Both the position numbers and the translations under genes were made by a program. A stretch of 64,000 nt of DNA from Selaginella moellendorffii (lineage: Eukaryota; Streptophyta; Lycopodiopsida; Selaginellales; Selaginellaceae), in assembly GCF_000143415.4 (NCBI RefSeq), contig NW_003314264.1, positions 3,321,444 through 3,385,443 of the forward strand, in the 5' to 3' direction. This document shows positions 25,053-35,187 of the stretch, one piece after another. Every line of letters begins with the position of its first letter. The first letter of the stretch is position 1. Under the pieces are notes generated by a model. The model worked only from the letters and a program-made list of their open reading frames with translations. It ran no database searches and was not told where the DNA came from.

Positions 25053-26890
25053 TCTGAGACACAAAATCCCTAGGCCCCAAAGTGGAGCCGGAAGGGCACC
25101 ACGTGGTAGTGGCCGAAGTGAAAGCCAAACGAGCGTAACACGTTTGGAGTAAAAGCTCCGACTTGGAAGGTCAAGAGCAAGAGTGGAACTCCCAACAAAG
25201 TGCTCGAGGAGCAAGCACGAGGCAACCAATAAGCAAGGCTCCAAAAAGGGACCCAAAAAGGACCAACACATGACACGTGGAAGTGTCCGAGATGGACCGA
25301 GATGGAGTCCGATATGGAGTCCGAGATGGAGTTCGAGATGGACCCGAGTTGGGGTTCGAGGTGGAGTCCGAGATAAAGTCCGAGATGGACCGAGACGGAG
25401 TCCGAGATGGAGTCCGTGATGGACTGAGACGGAGTCCGAGATGGAGTCCGAGGAGGACCGAGACGGAGTCCGAGATGGAGTCCGAGGTGGACCGAGACAG
25501 AGTCCGAGATGGAGTCCGAGATGGAGTCCGAGATGGAGTCCGAGATGGACCGGAGATGGAGTCCGAGATGGACCCGAGATGGACCCGAGATGGAGTCCGA
25601 GATGGAGTCCGAGATGGACCCGAGGTGGAGTCCGAGATGGACCCGAGATGGAGTCCGAGATGGAGTCCGAGATGGACCCGAGATGGAGTCCGAGATGGAG
25701 TCTGAGATGGACCCGAGATGGAGTCCGAGATGGACCTGAGATGGAGTCCGAAGTCGAGACCGAGACCGGGACCGAGACCGGGACCGAGACCAAGACCGAG
25801 ATCGGGACCGAGACCGAGACCAAGGCTGAGGCCGAGACCGAGCCCGAGCCCGAGTCCGAGTCCGAGTTCGAGTCCGAGTCCGAGTCTGAGAGGGTGAAAG
25901 CCCAAAGCATTCGTCTCCCAGACCCTGGAGGGTTTGGTGAGCTCCAAAAGTATAGTAGGGGGAGGACTGCAGTGGAGCCAGTTGGGCCAGGAAAGGCCAG
26001 TTTGGCCCAGGAAGGCCGGACCCAATGTTGGGTGATGAGCTGCCCACTGGGAAGTCCAAGACTAGAGTGAACACAGACCGACAAGCGGGGTAGCTTGGTG
26101 AAGTGTTCAAGAGCCGGCTCTAGTTCCCTCGGGAGATCGTCTGGCCGATGCTCCCAGTCCAAGTGTGGGTGGCACTACTTACTTGGATACCTGGTGTGGC
26201 TCAATGGAACCTCGCTCTAAGCCCATGGCTAGAGCACCTAAAGGCGAAAGGCAGGGAGAGTACCCATGAGGCCCGCGTAGGGCCACGGTGTTCCGAAATG
26301 TTGTCCCAAAGTCCCAGACTGTGGAAAGGAAGAGGAGTAGTCCTTTGGTGTGGTGACCAAGGACACGGTCACACAGGGAGGAAGTCCTAGAGGACAGTGG
26401 GACTTAGTGGTCGGGCCCGTGGGCCTTGATCCAGTGGTAGTGTTGGCGAGCACGGCTAAGGACGAAAAGGGACTTGATGGGGACTGGAACAAAGATATTG
26501 GGGAAGGCTAATCCCCATGTCTGTGGGCATCTTAAGGATGCTAAGGAGTGGATCTGGGATGATCACTCGTGGATGGATAGCCCAGTATTTGAGTGACGGG
26601 ACTGGGATGCAGGTGGTGTCAGACCATTGTTGTGACCAAGGTGAATGGACATGGCCTTAGCGTAACAGGCTGATATGTTGGTGGTACCTTAGGGTGTCGG
26701 TCATGGGATCGGACACGTGGAGCACTTGGACCAAGTGTATAGGTTGAGTGGCGGTTGAGTGAATGCCATTCTCGGGGCTAGTAAGCCTAAGTCCAAAATA
26801 GGACTTACGGAGGTTGTGAGTGAGACTCCTCCAAGTGGTCGGAGGTGCGGTTAAGTGACTAAAGCAGAATGGAAAAATTAGTCGCTTACA
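25053..26890 (+). repeat. 3' LTR
   Basis: It opens TCTGAGACAC, one base different from the 5' copy, and closes GCTTACA. The minisatellite spans ~25290-25745. The purine tract at ~25038-25049 marks its upstream edge. Confidence 0.9.
25290..25745 (+). repeat. LTR minisatellite of CCGAGATGGAGT / CCGAGATGGACC units
   Basis: A run of 12-bp and shorter units (GAGATGGAGTCC, GAGATGGACCC, GAGGTGGACCGAGAC) lies inside the LTR. The same array with different unit orders occurs at 18087-18450 and 19570-19890, and as eroded forms at 36010-36290 (inverted) and 59335-59640. Long frames on both strands through it arise because the 12-bp unit is a multiple of three; they are not genes. Confidence 0.9.
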
Positions 26891-26936
26891 CATTGGCATG
26901 CACCGATTGGGCTCTCAAGTGCAGTCCGGTTACAGA

Positions 26937-29277
26937 TGGCGTCTAGCCTCACGCCATCTTAGGATGCAGCCTCAAGACATCTGATGCAGTGGTGAATGGC
27001 GTGTGGCCTCACGTTATTTCCAGCTGCTAGCTTTTCATCTGTCAGCTCTAATTGTTGTGCATTTCTGAACAGGCGAGGAATTGCGTTCTTCTTCCAGCCA
27101 CTGTCAATGTGGATGCAGAGAAGGGGGAGGAGCTCACCAGTTGGACTTTCGGGATGGAAGGCGAGGATCTGAGGCTGTACAACACAGATGGTGGGAGAAA
27201 AGAATGCATGGGGATCCTCATCCAAGTGACAGACACTCCATGCAGTTCCATGCAAGAATATGGACTGGCACTTGTGGTAGAGACAGCGTCCGCCTTCAAG
27301 ATCCACCTTGCACATCCTAGCGGCTTCCCGGAGGGGGGCAGCGGCTATGAGGAATTCCTAGAGGGAGCTAGGGAGAGGTTGTCCAGGAGGCCCACAATTT
27401 CAAAGACACTGCGGGTCTATGAAGATCACATGGAATCCACGAACTTCACCTACGGCGATGTTCAAAAACTATATTCCGACATTGAGCCGTTGAGAGTGAC
27501 TCCAGTTCGCGAAGCGAAGGGGAAGGGGGTCGATCTGGAAACTACCCCGAAACAGAAAAGGGTGGTCAAGCTCAAGCCGACATCCGACTCTCCTGCTCCA
27601 AAAAAGAAGCTACTCGGTGATGCCATTGCCTCGGGTTCGAACACTACACCCACCAAAAAGAAGAGCCGCAAAGAGCAGAAAGAGCAAAAAGAGGCAGCAA
27701 AAATCGTCGCAGATAATAGTACTTGTTACTATTCCAACAAAGTATATACAATCGACGTGAGCCACATCGACATCCAAAGCAAATACAACCACAGGCTAGT
27801 ATCTGATGAGTGGGTGGAGAAACTGAAGCAGAAGATGCTGGCAAGTCCAGTAACACCCGACATCGCAGACGTGATCCCCTACTACCGAACAATGAAGGGC
27901 GAGACGAGGTTTCTAAACTTGATCAATAGGAAGGTGTTGGACGATCAGAACATCCGGTTCTATGCCGTCTCCAGGCAGCATTCTAGCTTGGCGATGCAAG
28001 AGATAGTTGTGGATATTATGGTGGGCGAGGAGGTGAAGAAAGTCTTCAAGACAAGAGTTGTCCGCCTGATAAAAGGCAACTCACCCCTCCGATCTATCAT
28101 ATACATCTCCCACACGCAGAATGTCAAGCAAGAAACGTGCTACAAATTGGGTCTGCACGAGACATTGGCACGAACACGGAAGCTCTGGGTTTAACTGAAG
28201 AAGCCACAAAAACCAGGACAAGGACATGCACTAGCAACTAGCGCCTTGCTGGTAAGCCTCGTTGCATGTGGCATAGCATGTGGCCTCACGCCATTTCCAT
28301 TGCAGGAATTCTCGAGTCTTCTCTCGAAAACACTGGGGGTCAATGACACACTCAGCATCCATAACATTCTACTCGCGACAAAAGTTGTTTTTGACAAATG
28401 GGTAGATGTGCTGAGGAGGTACTATGACGGGGAGTTGCTAAACTCAATGGGTGTGGAGGACGGCCGGAAGCCCAATGATTTGAAGCTCAACGCCTTGCGT
28501 TTCTCGCGGTCTCTAGACGACGACGACCTTCTGACAGTGGCTAACGCTCTTCTACATGGTGAGGTAGTCTTCAACAAGACCAAAATGACTCCCGGCCATA
28601 TTGTGACATACGAGGACTTGTGCACGACTCTGAGAGCTCGTGCGCTATTGAAGGATTGGATCTTCGAGCAAGTGGCCATGGAGAGGGTGAGCATCGACAC
28701 CATGCAAGAGATGATGGAAGAGCTGGAGTTGTCAAATGAAGATATCGACGAGTACGTGAAGGGGGCCCCCAAGTTCATCGATCTGCTGCGGGATGCCACG
28801 AAAAGTAAAGCTGAGAAGTTGGATCAGTATCCAAATTTCATTAAGAGGGATGTCGACCGCCGGCTTCAGAAACAGCTCGACCCCGCAGCAGAGGCCTATC
28901 GAGAACCTTACCGGGTATACGTGAATTCGGATGAGGATCAAAGGTGGAGGAGCATCGTTTCCCGCGAAGATGAGCAGGTCAAGAACATCTTTTGTGTGAT
29001 GGACTTCACAAACGAGGAGATCACTCATGCAGACGAAGTCAGCTCCATCATTGACTTAATGGTGGGACTTGCGGAGGTGGAATCTTTAGTCCACTATATG
29101 ATCTACGACTCCGAATCCTATCACAAGTTCTGGAAGGCCTTGAACGAGGTGAAGGCTCGGTTGAAAGGCAAGGAGATGCGGGAGATCCATGGGATAATGG
29201 CTAAGAAGAAGATACCGACGAATGTCCGCATCTTCACACTCGCCCTTGTTATTGGTCCTGCAGCAGAGTGGGACTAG
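26937..29277 (+). pseudogene. ParB-like cargo gene of element A, broken
   Basis: The main exon starts after a splice acceptor near 27071 (ARNCVLLPATVNVDAEKGEE) and runs to 28251. An intron at 28252-28305 holds a family palindrome, and the next exon runs to 29277. The protein has an N-terminal domain of unknown type, a Lys-rich linker (KKKSRKEQKEQKEAAK), then a ParB/sulfiredoxin-like block: VYTIDVSHIDIQ, HRLVSDEWVEKLKQKM, DIADVIPYY, FYAVSRQHSSLAMQ. The fourth motif parallels the 'iiDGnHR..A' element of ParB folds. A TAA stop at 28192-28194 interrupts it where element B has CAA. A helical C-terminal part follows to a TAG at 29275 that B shares. The later methyltransferase and phosphatase parts are deleted here. 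The fold call is from motif order only. Confidence 0.7.
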
Positions 29278-29808
29278 AGTGACTTCCCAGCTTCGTTCGA
29301 CAAGGCCGATCGAATTGATCTGAGGGAGGTCAATTTACCTGTGCCTGAGGAACTGAAGACGGCTATGGAGCTTTGTCTGAGATGGCATGTATTTATTTAA
29401 AAATGTAACTTATTATGGCATGGGGTTCCATGCCATTGTATTAATATTAAAAGACAATTCTTTGAGAGGATTTGCATTATACTAGAAGTGTTACAGTGTG
29501 TTACAGCATGTTATTGGAAGTCTACGAAGTTGTTTTATTAATAAGGGGAAAGTAAAGATTGAATGGGGACTTGGGCTCCACCTAGACTCGGAGCAACTGA
29601 GCCAATATTAAAAGGATGGAAAGAAATTGGATGACGATGACAAGGAGAAGAGAGAGGTGAAGCAGTGGCAGGGGGAGGAGAAGTGATTGAGTAGACATTT
29701 CCTTGTTTAAAATAAAATGGCATGTGCCTCAATGCAATTGAATTTTGTTATATTTATATACTATATAAAGGTTTGGAAACCTTATTTTACAAGTGGGATA
29801 ATGACAAT
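29278..29808. other. Right subterminal region of element A
   Basis: After the ParB-like frame, homology to B jumps near 29378 from the middle of the cargo gene to B's terminal ~450 bp. The stretch holds a near-perfect palindrome copy at 29417-29438 and a half copy at ~29718. A 61-codon frame on the minus strand (29729-29538, starting MPFYFKQG) is also present in B and is listed there. Confidence 0.6.
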
Positions 29809-29831
29809 TCCCACTTTAACGAAATAGAGCT
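29809..29831 (-). repeat. Terminal inverted repeat, element A right
   Basis: This is the inverse of the left end, closing at 29831, followed by TCTTTA at 29832-29837. Just inside it, TGGGATAATGACAATTCCCA forms a second small inverted repeat, shared with element B. Confidence 0.93.
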
Positions 29832-30015
29832 TCTTTACTAACTACGTTTTTAATGTTGCATCTTGCAGTCTAAGCCTGATTAGTCTTTTGATAACTTTGA
29901 TATTCCTTTTTATTGCTTGCACTTTGTGGAAAACTTTTCTTCGCTTGCTTTGTGTTTTTTTCCGGATTTCATTGGCTATCTTTATCATGAACTTATGCAA
30001 ATCCCCTCCCCCTTG

Positions 30016-30750
30016 CTAATTCCACTTTTCTTTTATGTATCCATTGAGTTCCCCATCATCAAAGTTTTTTCTTGATATTGGTGGAGGCCTCTTTGTTCCC
30101 CACCTCTTTAAGATGGGGAGAGTCAATGATATTGAGTTATGGTCTGAGAAATCTTTATATCCTATGGTAATATCCAACTTTCCACTATTTTGACATAGCT
30201 TGGGTGACACATAAAACCTATCTAGTCTTTGTTGGATTTCTTGTTGTTGGTGTTCTTGCCATGTGTACCTTAGTTGGTGTTGCATAAAACCGGGGATATT
30301 GTAAGTATCTTCAAGCCCTAGTGCAAACACTACTTGTGCCCACGTTGCTCTTTCTCTTTTTGTCCTTTTATCTCTCATTTCTCCCCCTTCTTTGTCTAAC
30401 TCTTTTTCCATAAAGTTGAAGTCTCTAGTGACCATCCATGTCAAGGGTTGTGCAGGTAGTTGGCATACTAACTCATTCCAAAAATCTGCCCTTTTGGATA
30501 AGCTCTCTATTGGCACATACACATTCAGGAAGCTCACTAACATATCCCCAATCCTAAATTGAACACACTGTGCTCTACTCGGTATCAGTATTGGATGATC
30601 TTCACACAAGGATTCCCATGATCCTTTTACTACTATTAGTGTACCTCCACTATATGAGACTGCCAAATTCCAAAAATATTTTCCCTTTGTAAACTTATAA
30701 ACTAGGTCCACATTTGAGAGTTTTATGCTCTTGCACACACAAGAAGTCAA
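30016..30750 (-). pseudogene. LINE ORF2, AP-endonuclease-like N-terminal part
   Basis: A 244-codon open frame with the exonuclease-endonuclease-phosphatase pattern. It contains SFLNVYVPIESLSKRADFWNEL and TWMVTRDFNFMEKELDKEGG, which corresponds to the usual 'GDFN' box with G replaced by R. It continues with RYTWQEHQQQEIQQRLDRFYVS and SDHNSISL (the catalytic SDH motif). This is the nicking module that primes LINE insertion. The frame stops at 30016 and the rest of ORF2 lies beyond element A. Two stops precede the RT part, so it is non-functional although this segment is still open. Confidence 0.82.
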
Positions 30751-30899
30751 AACATTGAGTCACTCCTATTTATCTAAGATATTGTTTAAGCTTTGTTCTC
30801 TTATTATTCACAATTGATCTCTCCTTTCTTAGTCCTCCCACATTCCATGTCCGTACATTGATGTTAAACATTTTAGAATCCTTGGACATTGCCAAGACA

Positions 30900-33800
30900 C
30901 TATCTCTCCACCCAATGATATGGTCCCATTGAATGGAGTGGCCATGCAAATAGGATTTTCATAGTTCCCCATAACTTAAATGAGTTCGGTGCCTACTCCA
31001 TGAAATGATCTTCTCGAATCGAGAACCTCTGCAGATTCCAATTGAAGTTGTACACCAATATATCTTCTAGAGTCTGGCCATTATCTTGTTCTAGTGCATA
31101 GCTGACTCTATTGTCGATCCACTCCCCCAGAAACTTGGGAGGAGCTCTACTTTGAAATGGCTCTTCTCAGGGGAGTAAAACCTAGTGGACATATCCCTTT
31201 TGCAACATCCTCCATTCTTGATCTTGATCATGATTGTTGTTGCTCAGGCCCACAAGCTCTCTATGTTGTTTATTGTGGAGGCAGCTCTTCCTTATCTTGG
31301 ATGGTCTCTACTTCCAGGCCCTATCCCCTTGCCTCCTCCCCATTATGTCCTTCCACGACTCTTCCTGTCAGTCTTTAGCCTTCCTAACCTTTGATTTGAA
31401 GCTTCTTGCTTTCCCCACTCGAGGCCAATTTCTCTCTTGTATCTCTTTCCACTCTAGCCTCCCCATTTCTTCCGTTCCAAGCCACTTGCCGCTTTTTGTT
31501 GCTCCTCGCCTAACTCCTGAGCCTTGCCCCCCCCCCTATTTTTCGCCTAAGTCTTTCACATCCTCCGATACTATTGTGACTATCACATTGTGATATGCCA
31601 ATGCTGCACATATCTAGTCCGCTATCACAAAACCTGCTGGGACCGTTCCTTCCACTATCACATGGATAGTTTCTTTGGCCCTTCCCACTTGCAGTTTTAC
31701 AGCTCTTCTATAAACTCTTCTGGGTCCACTTTCAACACATTGTTTGCTGGCCCATGTGGCATTCTGGGTGGCATTATCTCTTCAATATTCACTAGGGGTG
31801 GTCCAAACTGGACTATGGGTGCATCTGAGCACACAAACATTTTTGAGTACTATGACAGTAGGTACCCTATTTCCGGCCTTTTCTTCCCTTTTGGGGATAT
31901 CTCGACCTCTGGAGTTAACTCTTCCTAGAGCTCCTTTGAAGACTACGCCTCCCATTGTCCTACCTCTTCCCATTTCCCTTTCCCTTTGTCTTCCCTCATC
32001 CTATTCCACATTTCTTGCCTAATCAGTGCTTCATATGTTCATGTTATCAGATCCATTTCCCTTGGTCCCTCCTGTCTAGCCTCCTACTCTCGTGCTTCCT
32101 TACTGGCCTTTTCTCTTTCTTGGCTCACTTCTTCTTCCAGCAGCTTCTTTGCATCCTCTTCTGCCAGGCATTTGGCCTCTTGCTCCTTCCTTTTATTTAC
32201 TTCTTGAATTTCTTTGAAACAAGGAGGGTGTAAGCTCTTGAGTTTGGACTTCCCGAGAGGTCACCCAGTACTATTCAAACCCAAGGACACTTAACCCCAA
32301 ATATCCCAAGACCCTTAACCGATTGGAAAAGGCCAGTAAAGAAGCACTTATGGATCGTCTCTCGAGTCGTTCCTTTTGGTTGCTTACAATCCACCATGCT
32401 TCTCTACAACTTCACGCCCTTGTGAACGGAAGCTGAGAGCCGCAGCTCTCCCGAGAGCCCCACTCTCTTAACACCCTACCCCTCAGGTCAAGCCCAGCGG
32501 GAGCCCCGCTCTCTTGACACCCTACCCCTCAGGTCAAGCCCAGTGGGAGCAAACTGGACCAGCCAGATGTCAATCAACATGTGGTGCAATTCCCCTAGCC
32601 AACCAACAGAGTCGGACCCGAGACCTCTCTGATACCAAATGTAAGCTCTTGAGTTTGGACTTCCCGAGAGGTCACCCAGCCCAGTACTATTCAAACCCAA
32701 GGACGCTTAACCCCAAATATCCCAAGACCCTTAACCGATTGGAAAAGGGGGTGCACTCTTATTCATGGGCCCTTTCCTTCTATATTTGAACCCCTATGGA
32801 TCGTCTCTCGAGTCGTTCTCTTTGGTTGCTTACAGAGGGCCTTTGTCCAATAGGCAATTTTGCTTTACTTGTCATTTGATCCTTGCAGGAGATGCCACCC
32901 CTACTTCCTTCCCAATGCTTTCTTTTTCCACCTTTGCTGCTGGATTTTCCTTGCCTTTCCCTAGAAATTTGGTCACAAAGTTCCTTCTGGGTGCTCTTAG
33001 AAGGGGCACTCCCTCGTCTTTGCTTGACTTCGTCTACCTTTTATTCTCAACATTGACTGATGATACCTCTCCTACCAATACTTCTTTTGGGTCTTAATCC
33101 TAAACTTCCGACAGTTGCACTCCCTTGGCTCTCCCTCTTGCTGTGCTCATCCTCACTATTGTCTTGGCTTGTGGCATTTTTCCCCCGTTGCTTTCCCCCT
33201 TTTCTCCTTTTGACTATTGTTTTTCCCTTTGCCCCTTGCCTACTTTCTACTTTCCCAACCCTTCCCTTCCTTGTCTACCTTGCACCTCTTCCCTTTCAGG
33301 GATTCTTTCTGATTTCTCCCTTTCTCTTCCCTCTTTCTCACCCCCTTTTTTTTGTCTTCTCTTTGTCCCTCATCTATTACAGAAAACAATGCCCTCTGAA
33401 TTGACAAGTCCCCTTTAAATAGCATTGACCCTAGATGCCACATGTCACTTCTTAACTTGATGTGCTCTGTTCCACGTCCTTTCCTGTCCACATTGACAGT
33501 CCATATGATGGGTTTCTCGGCTTCTTCGGCTTCTCCTTAGATACTACACCACCACACATCCCTTCTTTAGATCACCTACCTATCGTTTCCCATGCATCTC
33601 CATGTGTCATTCTGTCCTTCTTCCCCTCTCTTTCAATAGTGACCGGTCCAGCTCCTTCACTTCCCACTCATTGGATGGGGATGTCATCCTCTCTATCCTC
33701 ATATTCTGCTAATTTGCCAAGATCTTCGCAGTTATGCCCCTTTTCCCCTCCTTTAAATCATTCCTTGGATTTCCTATGCCCAGTGTCTTTTATGATATTG

Positions 33801-33960
33801 CCAAATGTGCTGTCGATTTGCTGGAATTCCCATTTATCTGCCGCCTAGCCATTGTCTCGGGATTCCTAGCTTGCTCCATCCCTCCCATCTTGTTTTGCTG
33901 TGTGTCTACTTTCTCTTTTGTTCCCTCTTTTCTACTCTGGCACATCCTAGTTGTCTAGAT
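30900..33960 (-). pseudogene. LINE ORF1-like charged region, decayed
   Basis: On the minus strand short frames such as HIKLRSDMWHLGSMLFKGDL near 33460-33400 and highly charged KKGVRKREEKGRNQKESLKG near 33350 suggest a nucleic-acid-binding ORF1 product. I could not see a CCHC knuckle. Plus-strand frames across the same stretch are low-complexity Ser/Pro/Leu/Phe mirrors and I do not regard them as genes. A Cassandra element (32229-32834) interrupts it. Assignment to ORF1 rests mainly on position upstream of the endonuclease. Confidence 0.45.
32229..32834 (-). mobile_element. Cassandra-type TRIM (LTRs carrying 5S rRNA-like sequence), minus orientation
   Basis: It is a 606-bp unit from TGTAAGC to GCTTACA flanked by GAGGG at 32224-32228 and 32835-32839. 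LTRs lie at 32640-32834 (195 bp, the 5' LTR in element orientation) and 32229-32388 (160 bp, with small deletions). TTTGGTATCAGAG, a primer-binding site for initiator tRNA-Met, directly adjoins the 5' LTR at 32639-32627 on the minus strand. On the minus strand the LTR holds the 3' half of 5S rRNA: GGTTAAGCGTCCTTGGG (box A region) and GGCTGGGTGACCTC then GGGAAGTCC (box C region). This is the hallmark of Cassandra. It encodes no protein and depends on other elements to move. Confidence 0.92.
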
Positions 33961-34138
33961 TAGCAATTTTTTGCCTTTGAACATCATGATCCTATTTTGA
34001 GTTTTTCACTTCTTTTCTTGAGCATTTCTTGGGCCAACAAGCTTAGTCTTCCGATTTAAGCAAGATTCCCTATGTGGAAATTAACCTTACCTTTGTCAAC
34101 TGGGTTTTACTTATTTATTCTCTATAAAACCATAAATT

Positions 34139-34178
34139 CTAGTTAAATTAAATTAAATTAAATTAACTAAATTAAATT
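34139..34178 (+). repeat. TTAAA microsatellite
   Basis: Five-base TTAAA/TAAAT units run for ~40 bp, followed by a second copy of the CCTTACCTTTGTCAACTGGG sequence also present at 34084. Confidence 0.8.
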
Positions 34179-35187
34179 ATCCTTACCTTTGTCAACTGGG
34201 TTTTCTCTATAAAACCATAGTGTCTAGTTTTGCCATGCTCGAAATTGGAAAAGAGCAGAGAGGTAGGGGTTGAGGGGGCCAGAGCCATACTAAAGCTCAA
34301 GGTCGTGTCCGTCGTGGTCCATGTGGTTGATGTCCCAAATAGGGAGGTCAAGGGACTTGGGGAGGTACACATTCCATCACTTTTGGACAAGTGATGCCTT
34401 GATATCTATACTAGGGTGTGAATTGGATTAAGGTGGTTTATTGGGATGTACAGGTATAAAAAAGCTGTGATAACTCTTCTAAAGCATCACTATTAATAAA
34501 ATCTTGCAGCTCTATAATATACAATTGGCAATAATTTGAGAGTCTAGTTTTAGAATGGTATAGGATTTTGGCTAATGAAGATATTGAAGTAGTTTTTGTT
34601 CAACTTTATATACATTTTAGTTGAGTTTTTTGGTTTGCATAAACAAAACCTATAAAGTCTTAGTGGATATATTTAAAACATAAAATATGGAAATGGAATA
34701 CAGAAATGTTAATTAGCCCAAAACCTTAGCTTATATATAAGAATGAATGGTCTGGATTGAAATCAATTTGATAGCTATCAAAATCCCATTATGCTAATAT
34801 TAGTATATGGCATTGTAGTTGTACACTTGGACCTCACATCATCCCTTCTTCTCAGAATGATGGAAGACAATCAAAGTTCTCTCTTGGACGGGCTGAGATC
34901 TAAAGGAACATCAGGAGGAGACATTAGTGAATCTATAAGCGGTGCCAGTTATTCTTGAACCCTTTGTATAAAGTGTTTTAGCCGCTGCACATACACAATT
35001 TTTGGAGGATTGGTCTATTGGATGTCATGCCAAACCTTATAAACTTATGATCTAACTTGCTGCAACACCTAATATGGTCCCTTCCACTAAGCAAGAAGCC
35101 TATTAGACAAACCATATACCGTAAGATTGGGAAAATAGATTAGTTATCCACTTTATATGCCATAGATAGATGATAATGGGAGTTGTA
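34179..35187. other. AT-rich stretch without a recognised gene
   Basis: No frame or repeat here resembles a known family. It lies between the upstream end of the LINE and a chromovirus LTR. Confidence 0.4.

Larger units (their letters stand above)
17668..26890 (+). mobile_element. Non-coding LTR retrotransposon (large, Ty3/gypsy-related) inserted in element A
   Basis: It begins TGTGAGACAC and ends GCTTACA and is flanked by CATTG at 17663-17667 and 26891-26895. Element B is uninterrupted at the same place, which gives the empty site. The LTRs are ~1.7-1.8 kb and very similar to each other in their last ~1 kb, so the insertion is fairly recent. The 5' LTR is followed by TTAGTATCGGAGC, a drifted match to the usual TGGTATCAGAGC primer-binding site. 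A purine tract TGGGTGGTGG lies just before the 3' LTR. The 4-kb interior has no gag or pol frame I can recognise, so it is a non-autonomous (LARD-like) copy. Shared LTR and 3' internal features tie it to the chromovirus fragment at 35.2-38.9 kb. Confidence 0.92.
12551..29831 (-). mobile_element. DNA transposon element A: terminal inverted repeats, 6-bp target duplication, internally deleted
   Basis: Both ends carry the inverted repeat AGCTCTATTTCGTTAAAGTG, continuing GGA. TCTTTA flanks it directly at 12545-12550 and 29832-29837. The flanks are two halves of one LINE, which confirms the insertion. The 17.3 kb includes a 9.2-kb LTR retrotransposon, so the element itself is ~8 kb. It holds a truncated transposase-like gene (minus, near the left end) and a ParB-like gene (plus, near the right end). 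Compared with element B it has lost ~2.4 kb of the 3' transposase end (junction near 12680), ~3.0 kb of the methyltransferase/phosphatase region (junction near 29378) and ~0.24 kb at the transposase 5' end (junction near 14565). About 13 copies of the family palindrome remain. Confidence 0.93.
9300..34060 (-). mobile_element. LINE (non-LTR retrotransposon), minus strand, split by element A and by a Cassandra element
   Basis: Endonuclease-like sequence at 30750-30016 and reverse transcriptase plus C-terminal zinc-knuckle sequence at 12544-9347 read in one direction on the minus strand. They are separated by DNA transposon A (12551-29831). The LINE reading order resumes across A when one copy of the 6-bp duplication TCTTTA is discounted, which shows that A jumped into an existing LINE. 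Further upstream on the minus strand (33960-30900) is a charged ORF1-like region interrupted by a Cassandra element at 32229-32834. The exact ends are uncertain. Loosely similar ~40-bp sequences occur at 9067-9105 and 34074-34113. Many stops and frameshifts show that the LINE is dead. Confidence 0.8.

Noticed and set aside
24990-26162. A 390-codon minus-strand frame (and similar 200-350 codon frames at 17653-18530, 19252-20228 and 25070-26110 on either strand)
   Set aside because: They run through the LTR minisatellite, whose 12-bp unit keeps several frames open on both strands. The Ser-Arg-Thr-Pro and Gly-Leu-type products are repeat artefacts.
31157-33958. A series of plus-strand Ser/Pro/Leu/Phe-rich frames
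   Set aside because: They are the complement of purine-rich LINE ORF1 sequence on the minus strand and resemble no family.
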